From a virus: a stretch of DNA of 63,226 bases. The stretch spans positions 1 to 63,226 of IMG/VR virus record IMGVR_UViG_3300048876_000002. The stretch is one strand, 5' to 3'. The notes beneath the pieces are model-generated. The model saw nothing but the letters and a program-made list of their open reading frames with translations, was not told the DNA's origin and searched no databases. A program made the position numbers and the translations under genes. Shown here piece by piece: positions 49,701 through 56,788 of this stretch (the stretch's first letter is position 1; every line of letters begins with the position of its first letter).

Positions 49701-51062
49701 CGGGTGACGGACGGTACCAGTTTCGGGAGCGGTGCATCAATGGGAAACCTTACGTTCTCGGGCGGAGACAACGACATTATGGGATCGGTGAACGAAACTT
49801 ATCTCGGGATGAACTCTGGGCAGGTTTATATCTTCCACATGAGAGTCGCCTTGGATGGGAGTTATCAGGTTGTCAATACTGGCATTCCTGCGATTCACGT
49901 AGCGGGGCCGTTCGGCTTCAGCAAGGTTACCGATACGCGTTTCTATTACCTGGTCAGCGATACCCAGCTTTGGCAGGGCGACATCACCAGCGACACGACA
50001 TGGACACAGACGAAACTCTTTGATCTGACCTCAGGGAACGGGACGCAAACGCAATGCCCAGGTATAAATTGGACAACGTTTGGGACAGCAGGATCAGCAA
50101 GTATTATGGGGATTTCTCAAACGGATCAGCGCTTCGGTTGGAGTGTTGGTCACGGCGGCCAGGGTACGGCAGATTGGGCGTTCGTCTGGGATAAGACGCT
50201 CGGATGCTCAAGCATAAACAATGCCACCGGGCAATATTGGGCTTTCACCACTTCTGGTACTTCCTCAACACCCGCCTCCGGCACGGTCGTATCGACCGGA
50301 TGCTATGGCTCGAATGGCAGCGCAACTCCGCCGAAGGGCATCCACGATTCACAGATGTCGGGAGACGGGAATTACATGCTCTTTACCCTGCAGAATCCGC
50401 CGTGGACTGGGGGAGTGTGTGCAGGATCGACAATTGCTAACCAACAAACCGAGTGGCAGATTGGGACATCTGGTTCGCAGTGGAGCTATGGAGCGAACAC
50501 GATAGGGGTAGGCGGGGCGAACCTCGGCTCCCATAACAGCGTCGGCGTAACCAATGTTGTGGCTCCCTTTAATAACGGTCCACCAACGAACAACGGGCCG
50601 AACGTCCGCACTATGGCGAACGTCGCGTCATTTTCAGGATTCCAAGCAACCGGGATCATTCCGACGAATGTCATCATTGCGACCGATGAGCACTGTTCTT
50701 GGCCGCATCCTCTGAACGACGACAGTTACCCTTGGGTGTGCGCCAGCGACCTGACCTCAAGCGCTAACGGTGGTTCCCTGACACCCAACTACATGCAAAA
50801 TGTGATTTATGCGTGGTTCCCAAACAACCCGCTACCTCTTGGCCTTTCACCGAGACTGTTTGCCCACACGTTCAGTTGTGGTACGACACCTTCGACGTGC
50901 GCCGGTGGAGTAGGGGATTTCACTTTCGGCTCGCAGCAAGCTATCGGCTACACGACGGCAAAGGGCAACTATTTCTGTTGGGCGAGTACCCATTTGCAAT
51001 CTCTGGGCTCCGACAATCTAGGACATCCAAGAGCGGATGGATTTTGCGTAAGGCTGCAATAA
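46785..51062 (+). CDS. Giant secreted Cys-rich protein, possible carbohydrate-active, 1425 aa
   Basis: ATG 46785, 3 bases after the previous stop. Signal peptide MWKLLPILLLAVTATAQ. The N-terminal third is a beta-rich, Cys-containing domain. A central part (about 560-700) includes INYYEQQIAAFISHYNGNVN, resembling glycoside-hydrolase barrels; the last 450 residues contain repeated strand motifs and could form a propeller. About 60 Cys indicate an oxidising destination. Largest protein of the phage; I recognise no specific family. Confidence 0.72.
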   Translation: MWKLLPILLLAVTATAQTTSNIDDLGLGTPGWQAPCYFPSCNPGGVGTPTLGSVHQTFVNASPSLDGNSMLMTEVGTNYSNVMYHYTFGANNSATAFTGSYAVYIQTSLAPWQVFGMDMYQYIPGVRLMFGSQCAVAGNTAGLWSFFNQQPAPDGVWNVSTVPCPLTAATWWNISMTVHRVPGDTSCPGGLPAEHYDSLTQYTVPFAPVTYTLNLSYCSETTTFANDTGMQFDVSGSATGGTNTAFVDQQNYQASVTTVAPASSCTPAGGTFGLPQTVPCTNAAPVQCYNFTGAPKTNGTTGCLAGAHYTAPITAGNSTLYIVGGGTGYTDGPVTPYGFTITGLAVPGGRINSVQAPDPAGTNFAAYSSVLAQKNPLLTGQTLLVGVGNSGASILYLDSESGTGVCTPNNTAGFTLLDGIIASYPTNVLLVPATEGGTNINTPACVFSQAQANAVALSWTSGMTMLPSWYLNISGTYWQMQAGCYGGSGYSNACQLGTVEPVACYGTAGPCTDGTAVMTKIGANAPLQDVSCSANYKCGPASANCYTANGSAPIVINSGAFAPCSSTEVIQGEPIPWELPIVNYYEQQIAAFISHYNGNVNMGYMRPGSPAGGELSPLGISATTPSNAVWPFSGSSSAQKRATFLSWVSVLDAYVMAQTPTFPIFTDLNNAGNPSDANYADQEALLAYQDCFQGLGTNGYQVKDVLALEGVNAGCNLTTGLVGGTTTCGSGDFPWLFLTYPKNSCGQHMYHSLQTLTGMTPLYCNAATGTCPGITGPPGPLPTGTNCTLGFPGLISFLGTLANVGIGALNQKIIVDNLELYVNAPSNNTNAGTGCAGTPAWPASDILLALYPNYSGTVGAQTQYLSAPAGCTAPAAGCVKPVLSYDAAFAQYLGIGTALGGTAPTGLTVFGSGSVPYGPPLYSVSTISTANPGTIAPIFIATAPTSTTCLGMCQNSVAYDTTLNPVGTDIISRVTDGTSFGSGASMGNLTFSGGDNDIMGSVNETYLGMNSGQVYIFHMRVALDGSYQVVNTGIPAIHVAGPFGFSKVTDTRFYYLVSDTQLWQGDITSDTTWTQTKLFDLTSGNGTQTQCPGINWTTFGTAGSASIMGISQTDQRFGWSVGHGGQGTADWAFVWDKTLGCSSINNATGQYWAFTTSGTSSTPASGTVVSTGCYGSNGSATPPKGIHDSQMSGDGNYMLFTLQNPPWTGGVCAGSTIANQQTEWQIGTSGSQWSYGANTIGVGGANLGSHNSVGVTNVVAPFNNGPPTNNGPNVRTMANVASFSGFQATGIIPTNVIIATDEHCSWPHPLNDDSYPWVCASDLTSSANGGSLTPNYMQNVIYAWFPNNPLPLGLSPRLFAHTFSCGTTPSTCAGGVGDFTFGSQQAIGYTTAKGNYFCWASTHLQSLGSDNLGHPRADGFCVRLQ

Positions 51063-51115
51063 ATGGTTCGCGTTTCCGGACTGGCTTGCTACACTAAGAT
51101 CGACATGGAGTTACG

Positions 51116-51406
51116 ATGATCTGGAACCTAATTCAATCGCACCAAGCTATCGCCGGAATCGTTGCTATGTACATCGCGGCGACCGCAATAGGTGCCCTGC
51201 CTACGCCGCGAGACAATAGCAGCCTCTTCTATCACTGGTGCTTCCGGTTCCTGACCGGGCTGGGCGCTGGGGCAGCGCGGATACTCGCTATCTACAAACC
51301 TGCATGGCTTGTAGCGATCACTGGCCAGACCTTGCATCCCACGATTCCATCAAATCCGCCGATCATCGCGTCGGCATCTGATACTACGACCGTAGGAGGT
51401 CACTGA
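51116..51406 (+). CDS. Membrane protein, holin candidate, 96 aa
   Basis: ATG 51116 follows GGAG. Hydrophobic segments at about 10-29 (AIAGIVAMYIAATAIGALP) and 43-64. Opens the lysis region together with two more small membrane proteins. Holin assignment is by size, topology and place only. Confidence 0.62.
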   Translation: MIWNLIQSHQAIAGIVAMYIAATAIGALPTPRDNSSLFYHWCFRFLTGLGAGAARILAIYKPAWLVAITGQTLHPTIPSNPPIIASASDTTTVGGH

Positions 51407-51407
51407 T

Positions 51408-51578
51408 ATGCCAATTAGCTATCTGTTCTGGGGAATTTACATCCTGTCGATTGTGTTCTTCTGGATATTCTCAAACGATGGTCAACCGCTTTGGTATCGT
51501 CGTGCTGGCGTTCTCACTGCGCTGTGGATACTTGTGGGCATCCTTGGCTACAGAGTGTTCGGCGCTGCCATAAAGTAA
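51408..51578 (+). CDS. Two-span membrane micro-protein, 56 aa
   Basis: ATG 51408 follows AGGAGG. Hydrophobic stretches 4-22 and 34-50 separated by a short polar turn (NDGQPLWYRR). Holin-like topology. Confidence 0.65.
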   Translation: MPISYLFWGIYILSIVFFWIFSNDGQPLWYRRAGVLTALWILVGILGYRVFGAAIK

Positions 51579-51588
51579 GGGACGAACG

Positions 51589-51930
51589 ATGACGCTCGCG
51601 CACGTTTCAGTCTGGAAGATCGCCTCGTGGATGATCGGCATCATCGTCGCCGTCATAGGCGCGATGGATGCTTCATGGAAGATTCTTATCGTGGGGGCGC
51701 TGATCGCGTCGATAGCTCCTACAATCACGGGGATATTCTCTCTTGTCCTGCAAACTAGGGCGGCGACGAAGCTCGACAAGATCGGTGAGCAGACGGATGG
51801 GATGAACAAGGCGCTGCAAGCCAGAGCCGATACCAAACAGGATCAGTTAATCGCAGCCAACAAGCGAGCGGATCATGCGGATGGCGTCCAGCAGGAACGG
51901 GTAGAGGCAAGGGAGCGGCACGAGAAATGA
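51589..51930 (+). CDS. Two-span membrane protein with C-terminal coiled coil, 113 aa
   Basis: ATG 51589. Two transmembrane helices at about 10-30 and 32-55, then a charged coiled coil (KLDKIGEQTDGMNKALQARA). Layout fits holin/antiholin or spanin partners. Confidence 0.68.
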   Translation: MTLAHVSVWKIASWMIGIIVAVIGAMDASWKILIVGALIASIAPTITGIFSLVLQTRAATKLDKIGEQTDGMNKALQARADTKQDQLIAANKRADHADGVQQERVEARERHEK

Positions 51931-51931
51931 A

Positions 51932-52081
51932 ATGCTCACGCCAGCCGAACGGAGTAAACTGATAGAGGAAATCCGCAAGTGGGAGCATGATCTGAAGACC
52001 GCCAGCGACAGCGGGATTCAGCGGTGGATCGCTTTCCATATCGTGCTACTGAAGAAGGAATTGGCAATAATGGAGGAGTAA
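51932..52081 (+). CDS. Helical micro-protein, 49 aa
   Basis: ATG 51932 starts 1 base after the previous stop, and its own stop overlaps the next ATG (TAATG). Charged helix MLTPAERSKLIEEIRKWEHD. Unknown. Confidence 0.58.
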   Translation: MLTPAERSKLIEEIRKWEHDLKTASDSGIQRWIAFHIVLLKKELAIMEE

Positions 52082-52284
52082 TGATTTTACTTGCAGCAGT
52101 GGTACTGGAAATCCTGCTGTGCATAGTGGTCTATGAGGCCATGCACGCCATTCGCTTCGTCTGTTGGTTTAGCGCCCGATGTTGGAATATCCACGACTAT
52201 CTTGAGGATTCTGGCGGCGACGGCTTCCCCACGCATTTCTATGCCTATCGCTGCTGGAATTGCGGGAAGGAGTTTTCAATATGA
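52081..52284 (+). CDS. Membrane-anchored Cys protein, 67 aa
   Basis: ATG 52081 follows GGAGGAG and overlaps the preceding stop. Hydrophobic N-terminus (MILLAAVVLEILLCIVVYEA) then a soluble part with CWNCGKEF, a zinc-knuckle half. Confidence 0.65.
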   Translation: MILLAAVVLEILLCIVVYEAMHAIRFVCWFSARCWNIHDYLEDSGGDGFPTHFYAYRCWNCGKEFSI

Positions 52285-52541
52285 CGCTGGCGCGCAAAGA
52301 TTTTCGAGGACTGCAAGCTACCGTGAGCATGATGGAACTTCGCTCGGAGCCTGGGGAAGTAATTGACCGCGTAGCTCACGGCATGACCATTCATATTGAA
52401 AAGAGCGGAAAGCACGTCGGATCATTAGTGCCTCCGTTTGGCATTGGTGACAGCACCGTCATTCGGCCTGATGGCAGCATCGTAGGGCCAATTCCTTTGA
52501 CATTCAGGCGAAATCTAGGAACAGGCGGATACGGTAGCTAA
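52281..52541 (+). CDS. Phd/YefM-like antitoxin-type protein, 86 aa
   Basis: ATG 52281 overlaps the preceding stop. VSMMELRSEPGEVIDRVAHG, then MTIHIEKSGKHVGSLVPP is the N-terminal pattern of Phd-type DNA-binding antitoxins. No toxin gene follows. It might be an anti-toxin defence against host systems or a transcription regulator. Confidence 0.6.
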   Translation: MTLARKDFRGLQATVSMMELRSEPGEVIDRVAHGMTIHIEKSGKHVGSLVPPFGIGDSTVIRPDGSIVGPIPLTFRRNLGTGGYGS

Positions 52542-52560
52542 GGAAGAAACCGGAGGAGAA

Positions 52561-52908
52561 ATGATTGAGCATATAGGCGAAGAGGGAACTGAGCAATTCA
52601 CGGTTACGACGAGCGTTGACGGCAAAGTGATCCGCGAACAACCCATTCACGATCCGTTCCTGCACAATAAAACCGTCGTCGGAATCTCTCGATGGGACTT
52701 GTTTAAGGCCATGTTTCACAAGCAGTATACCGTTACCGTGCAGGTATCGGTCCACGGAACGGAGGGAGTGCAGCGAGCGATTATGACGATGAACCCGCGA
52801 GAGTTGCAACGTTCGACCGAGGAGATACTTGAGGCGCGCAGGTTGAGCCGAGAACGTCATGCGCGTGGCGAGTACGGGCCTTGCAGTGGAATAGCGGCAC
52901 AAGCATAG
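52561..52908 (+). CDS. Hypothetical protein, 115 aa
   Basis: ATG 52561 follows CCGGAGGAG. Strand-rich N-terminal half (QFTVTTSVDGKVIREQPIHD), basic helical C-terminus (RRLSRERHARGEYG). Unknown. Confidence 0.72.
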   Translation: MIEHIGEEGTEQFTVTTSVDGKVIREQPIHDPFLHNKTVVGISRWDLFKAMFHKQYTVTVQVSVHGTEGVQRAIMTMNPRELQRSTEEILEARRLSRERHARGEYGPCSGIAAQA

Positions 52909-52916
52909 GAGGAGCA

Positions 52917-53810
52917 ATGACATCCCTTGAACTCGTACAGAAAGCGCTTCCGACGTGGAATGGCCGCTTGGCCGCCCACGATATTTTCTATAATGGTGAC
53001 GGCCACGTTCATCGTGCTGTACCTTACGATCCTACCAAGCCTGCTGTGGCGCTACAGAAGGCGAAACTGATGAAGTCGGACGGCGTAACCTTGTGCATCG
53101 GGACGTGGCAAGGCCCGTGGGCAACCTCCTGCCATGCCGCCGCGATTGCGATGTCGAACGCCTGCACCGAGATTGGCCTTCAGTTCGCGCTGTTGCTCGA
53201 TCCTGGCGGGATGCAGAAGTGGCAGGCCAACCAGTCGAGTACGCAGATCACCGCGAACGTAGTTGCGGCCTTAAACGATCCCGGCACCAAGGCCATGCTG
53301 GCCGCGTCGAGCTACGTGCCGGAGAAGTGGATTCTGGACTTTGGGACGGGCGCTAACCTTGGATCGCTGGGCAGCACGTTCCCGACTTACAAGTTCCTGG
53401 CCCAAGGCGCGGGATTCAGTTGGATCACCATCCCGAACGTGACAGACTCGCCAGCGCGCAACGTAGCAGCGGTCGCCAACCTGAAGGCCCAGCACGCGAA
53501 TCCGGCCATGAAGATTGCGTCGTTCTGCAAGTCGTTTGACGATAGCGGCCAGCCGCAGCCTGTGGGCGTACAGTCTCAGGCAGCATTCGACGCAGCAGGC
53601 GGAGTACGCAACCTCGCCAACTCCGTCTGGGGTGGTCCGGCGCGCATTCTGGAATCGTTCGACGGGCAGTTCGCCGAGCAGCAGTTGGCGACGATCAATC
53701 CGGCGTGCCCCGTGATCGCCATCCTGACGTGGAGCGACTACGACGAACAATCGAGCGGCCCGAGGGAGAAAGTGGTCGCCGAGGAAAGCGGTATCGTTTG
53801 GGCAACCTAG
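52917..53810 (+). CDS. Glycosidase-like (TIM-barrel) enzyme, lysin candidate, 297 aa
   Basis: ATG 52917 follows AGGAGGAG. The sequence alternates strands and helices: AKLMKSDGVTLCIGTWQGPW, then CTEIGLQFALLLDPGGM, WILDFGTGANL, FSWITIPNVTD, VIAILTWSDYDE. This resembles GH71/GH99-like barrels. Located after the small membrane proteins, it is the best cell-wall or polysaccharide hydrolase candidate of the lysis region, but catalytic acids cannot be assigned. Confidence 0.6.
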   Translation: MTSLELVQKALPTWNGRLAAHDIFYNGDGHVHRAVPYDPTKPAVALQKAKLMKSDGVTLCIGTWQGPWATSCHAAAIAMSNACTEIGLQFALLLDPGGMQKWQANQSSTQITANVVAALNDPGTKAMLAASSYVPEKWILDFGTGANLGSLGSTFPTYKFLAQGAGFSWITIPNVTDSPARNVAAVANLKAQHANPAMKIASFCKSFDDSGQPQPVGVQSQAAFDAAGGVRNLANSVWGGPARILESFDGQFAEQQLATINPACPVIAILTWSDYDEQSSGPREKVVAEESGIVWAT

Positions 53811-53878
53811 TTCGCCGTTCGTAACGGAATTGACTTGCATGTTAGGGCGGTCGAATTTAAGCTTAGACTGAGGAAGCC

Positions 53879-54127
53879 GTGCATGATGCCGCTTTATTGC
53901 TTCTCGATGGGCCTCTTAGCGGCTGGGGTGGTCCTTCCATTCTGGCCGGGGTCATTGCCTTTGGCTTCTGGCTGCTTGAGCGTTCTATATCTCGCGCTGA
54001 TGACCGCCAAAAGGACTCGGCTGCGGAAGTCAGAAAGCAAGGCGACAAGATCGTGGACCATGAGGTCCGTATTACGGTCATTGAAAAGTCGGATGGGCGT
54101 CGTGTGGAACCAGGCGGACGAAGATAG
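53879..54127 (+). CDS. Membrane protein with coiled coil, spanin/holin candidate, 82 aa
   Basis: GTG 53879, preceded by GAGG. Hydrophobic segment about 18-33 (PSILAGVIAFGFWLLE), then a charged coiled coil (DDRQKDSAAEVRKQGDKIVD). An overlapping longer frame on the same strand is less likely at this end. Confidence 0.6.
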   Translation: MHDAALLLLDGPLSGWGGPSILAGVIAFGFWLLERSISRADDRQKDSAAEVRKQGDKIVDHEVRITVIEKSDGRRVEPGGRR

Positions 54128-54131
54128 CAAC

Positions 54132-54509
54132 ATGCGAGAGCAGATTGAGATTGCGAATCGGCTGAACGGCGGCTGGGCCTTCGTGCGAGTGGTGCTACTG
54201 GCGCTGGCCTGCGCTGGCGGCGTGCTGGCGTTCTCCTTCCAGCCGAAGTACCCGGTTGAGACGCATCACAACGTTTACGTCTGGAGTCAGGTTAAGGGAA
54301 CGCAGGAATCATGGTGGGTGAGCGGCAATGATTTACCGTTCTCGAAATGGAAGTGTTGTCCAGATTTCAACTGTTCGGCTATTCTGTGGCCCGGTTATAT
54401 CGCAACTACGCTTAAATACGAGGAGCGTGGGGTATGTAAAAGTATTCGAGCAAGCGGGCTGGGGTGGTTTTGGGAACGGGACGAACGCGGCAACGTGAAG
54501 GAGTGGTAA
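54132..54509 (+). CDS. Single-span membrane protein, 125 aa
   Basis: Start ATG 54132 (MREQIEIANRL) chosen so the frame does not overlap 53879-54127. Transmembrane helix about 17-36 (AFVRVVLLALACAGGVLAF), then a Trp/Cys-rich outer domain (CCPDFNC). Unknown. Confidence 0.62.
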   Translation: MREQIEIANRLNGGWAFVRVVLLALACAGGVLAFSFQPKYPVETHHNVYVWSQVKGTQESWWVSGNDLPFSKWKCCPDFNCSAILWPGYIATTLKYEERGVCKSIRASGLGWFWERDERGNVKEW

Positions 54510-54511
54510 CC

Positions 54512-54694
54512 ATGAGTGGACCAGAAGATAAGTGGTATAAGGTTCTAGTTTCAACCACCAGTGACGCCCACGCCCAAACAAGCACCGCGATCCTCGGCGG
54601 ACTGAACACAGACTACTCCGGCGTCCCCGGCATGACCACGGTGGTATGCAGCGACGGCACGTTCATGTTCATCGGCGTGTACGCGGAAGCGTGA
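54512..54694 (+). CDS. Small hypothetical protein, 60 aa
   Basis: ATG 54512 follows AAGGAG. Strand-rich small domain (YKVLVSTTSDAHAQ, then GMTTVVCSDGTFMFIGVYAE). Unknown. Confidence 0.65.
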   Translation: MSGPEDKWYKVLVSTTSDAHAQTSTAILGGLNTDYSGVPGMTTVVCSDGTFMFIGVYAEA

Positions 54695-54704
54695 AGCAGG
54701 CCGA

Positions 54705-54902
54705 ATGTCGAGCAAGTTCCGTGCCCGTGGACTGGAGATGCACGCAGGCGTAATCGTTTACGATCCGCGCACGCCGGAGCGCCAGCGATACTATCTGAAG
54801 CGGCATGTGGATGCGGTGCATGACGGCAGCATGGTAGCATCGTGCCAAGCTTGCAAGGAACTGAGTAAGCCGAACGAGACTTTGAGGAGGAATTCAAAAT
54901 GA
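54705..54902 (+). CDS. Small hypothetical protein, 65 aa
   Basis: ATG 54705. HVDAVHDGSMVASCQACKELSK shows a single CxxC with nearby His. Overlaps the lipoprotein start by 4 nt. Unknown. Confidence 0.62.
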   Translation: MSSKFRARGLEMHAGVIVYDPRTPERQRYYLKRHVDAVHDGSMVASCQACKELSKPNETLRRNSK

Positions 54903-55438
54903 AGCGGAAGTTAACGATGGTATGGCAGCACTTGGCGATTGCGACGGTACTTTTCGCCATGATCGTCACTACGGCCTGCACCAACAGCGCATGGCCCCTG
55001 ATTATCGCCAGCGCGCAGGCTGCGGCTCAGGTCACCAGCATCTTCTACCCGGCGGTTGGACAGTGGAGCGGCCTTGCGGTCGGCCTATTGCAACAAGTGG
55101 AAGCAGCGTCCACGGCGTACACGTCTACTCCGACCGCGACCACGGAGCAGAAGTTGATCAACGCCATCAACTCCATCGAAATCCAATTGCCGCAGGATTT
55201 GGCGAACCTCGGAATCCCTGTGATTGACCAGCAGAAGGTGCTTGCGGTCCAGACCATCATCCTCGACTTCGTGGAAGGTCTGGCAGGGCAACTCCCCGTG
55301 ACGAAAAGCATGGTCGCTACGGCTCGGGTATCCCGGCAGGCTGGCCCTGCGCCGGCGCCGATGACGAAAGCTCAGGTGAAGACACGCTGGGCTGCGATGT
55401 GTAGCGGGGATCAGCACTGCCTTAGCTTGGTGAAGTAA
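54899..55438 (+). CDS. Putative lipoprotein, 179 aa
   Basis: ATG 54899 follows GAGGAGG. N-terminus MKRKLTMVWQHLAIATVLFAMI then VTTAC, a lipobox-like cleavage site. The mature part is helical and ends with a Cys pair (MCSGDQHC). Could be an outer-membrane lysis partner (spanin-like) or exclusion protein. A duplicated 18-bp sequence starts at its last codons. Confidence 0.7.
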   Translation: MKRKLTMVWQHLAIATVLFAMIVTTACTNSAWPLIIASAQAAAQVTSIFYPAVGQWSGLAVGLLQQVEAASTAYTSTPTATTEQKLINAINSIEIQLPQDLANLGIPVIDQQKVLAVQTIILDFVEGLAGQLPVTKSMVATARVSRQAGPAPAPMTKAQVKTRWAAMCSGDQHCLSLVK

Positions 55439-55443
55439 GGAAA
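55426..55443 (+). repeat. 18-bp direct repeat, copy 1 (CTTGGTGAAGTAAGGAAA)
   Basis: Identical to 55599-55616, 173 bp away. It spans the stop codon of the lipoprotein gene. Confidence 0.85.
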
Positions 55444-55444
55444 T

Positions 55445-55467
55445 AGGCCAGCAAACATCGCTGGCCT
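55445..55467 (+). terminator. Terminator after the lysis region
   Basis: AGGCCAGC (55445-55452) pairs with GCTGGCCT (55460-55467) around a 7-base loop, followed by a pyrimidine-rich TTCTACTTTCCTTT. Confidence 0.7.
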
Positions 55468-55598
55468 GTTCTACTTTCCTTTCGCGTTGGGTTGGATCAA
55501 CGCCCTCACGCTCGTACAGAAAGCGCTAGATGTGCTTCCATGCTTGTCGGGGTTATGATCCAGCGAACCGTTTCATGGCTAATTCCATATTTCCTTCC

Positions 55599-55616
55599 CT
55601 TGGTGAAGTAAGGAAA
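55599..55616 (+). repeat. 18-bp direct repeat, copy 2
   Basis: Second copy of CTTGGTGAAGTAAGGAAA. In both places a hairpin terminator follows at once. Confidence 0.85.
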
Positions 55617-55618
55617 GC

Positions 55619-55658
55619 AGCGCCCAAACTGAGAAGGCTTGGGCGCTGAAGTGTTTTT
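55619..55658 (+). terminator. Second terminator
   Basis: AGCGCCCAA (55619-55627) pairs with TTGGGCGCT (55639-55647), 9 bp, followed by GAAGTGTTTTTA. Strong intrinsic terminator. Confidence 0.8.
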
Positions 55659-55719
55659 ACGGGGTTATAAGTACCTTAATGACAGGTAGTTTATCGTCAA
55701 ATGCAGCGTATTATCTGCA

Positions 55720-56178
55720 ATGATCATCAACCAGACTGCCATCCAGGCTGGACAGTCTGGCGGATATCCCGTCGCCTTACATGTTTCCCATGTCCAGTTC
55801 GGCGATTATGGAATTAACCATCCAAGCCTTGCTGAGGATCAAGACCCACGAAAACTCAGGGTGAGTCCAAACATTCGTTATACAAGCTCTACAAGTTATG
55901 TTGTCGCCAAAGGGCAAGCACCGCCACGGAAGAAGAAGGATGAGACGGCTGAACAGGAAGCCGCGCGGAAGCGTCTACTTCCATCTGTACAGTACCCGAA
56001 ACTGGCAGGGATGATAAAAACTCATTCGAGCTGGAAAGGCAGCGCATTTAGTTGGGGCGACATGTTTATAGATCGCTGCTCTCAAAAAAAGTGCACTGGT
56101 TCGGGAAGCGATTGGCGCGGGGTAGGGGCTTCGCATCACATCGCCTTAGTTTTGCAGCAGATCGCCAATCTCCCCTAG
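55720..56178 (+). CDS. Hypothetical protein, 152 aa
   Basis: ATG 55720, no Shine-Dalgarno. The preceding 25 bases resemble the IS promoter region (ATGCAGCG..TTATCT..), suggesting a short-leader transcript. Sequence has a Lys/Glu-rich middle and a folded N-terminus (VALHVSHVQFGDYGINHPSL). It overlaps the convergent sce7726-type gene by 113 nt, so its 3' end is uncertain. Confidence 0.5.
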   Translation: MIINQTAIQAGQSGGYPVALHVSHVQFGDYGINHPSLAEDQDPRKLRVSPNIRYTSSTSYVVAKGQAPPRKKKDETAEQEAARKRLLPSVQYPKLAGMIKTHSSWKGSAFSWGDMFIDRCSQKKCTGSGSDWRGVGASHHIALVLQQIANLP

Positions 56179-56728
56179 CGCGTAATGCTTCGCGCACATA
56201 ACGCGCAAGCCGTTCTGCTGGAAGTTCAGCCGCAAGCCTTTCAATCAGGTGAGCCATTGGTTTTGAGCGGACTCCCTTGTCCAATCCCAAATTGGCAAGA
56301 ATGCGGAGGGCTTCTGGACGCCACAATAAGCAGGCTATTGCACGAGCACATGGCGCGGGATTTGGTAGGGATTCGCGAACTCGTTCCAAGCGCAGATCAA
56401 GCTCGCCCCGAACTTCAATAATTCCCCACCATGAAGGAATGATCTTCTTCTTTGCTTCTGTCAGGTGCCGAATTGCGCTAACCAGGGTAGCTCTCTCGAA
56501 TACGGCATTATATGCATCTACTTGTTCCGGCAGTCTGATTAGCGTGTCGCGGTCGCTCTTGATCTCATATCCGTGCGACTCGCCATTAAGTGCCGCATAG
56601 TCGGCGCGGTTTGCCCCGCCATATAGGGCAAACTCTGGCAAGTAAATTGTGTCGGGATAGTCCCTGTGTTCGTTGTGGACAAAAGGAATCAACAGATCGC
56701 GGATAACGGCATCATTTGTAGCTTGCAT
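56066..56728 (-). CDS. sce7726-family protein, possible PD-(D/E)xK nuclease, 220 aa
   Basis: ATG 56728 follows GGGAG; a GTG at 56764 would add 12 residues without a ribosome site. The core GANRADYAALNG then SHGYEIKSDRDTLIRLPEQV reads as D43...E55-x-K57...Q69, the arrangement of PD-(D/E)xK nucleases, and matches the uncharacterised sce7726 family as I recall it. Bacterial-type accessory gene lying against the phage late genes; a defence or anti-defence role is possible but unproven. Confidence 0.72.
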   Translation of the reverse strand: MQATNDAVIRDLLIPFVHNEHRDYPDTIYLPEFALYGGANRADYAALNGESHGYEIKSDRDTLIRLPEQVDAYNAVFERATLVSAIRHLTEAKKKIIPSWWGIIEVRGELDLRLERVRESLPNPAPCARAIACLLWRPEALRILANLGLDKGVRSKPMAHLIERLAAELPAERLARYVREALRARGDWRSAAKLRRCDAKPLPRANRFPNQCTFFESSDL

Positions 56729-56788
56729 GGCGAACCACTCCCGCGTAAGATTTGGAGTGAGCACACCAAACCGACATCATAAAACGGT

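Larger units (their letters stand above)
55468..55719 (+). other. Gene-free stretch with duplicated fragments
   Basis: Contains a 17-bp match (55511-55527) to the start of the glycosidase-like gene (52932-52948), the second 18-bp repeat copy (55599-55616), a terminator and a promoter-like segment near 55697-55717. No supported gene. Looks like a scar of duplication or insertion. Confidence 0.6.

Noticed and set aside
53835-54131. Single 224-residue frame covering 53835-54509
   Set aside because: The first 99 codons conflict with a better coding frame (53879-54127, membrane plus coiled coil); the second part is kept as its own gene from ATG 54132.
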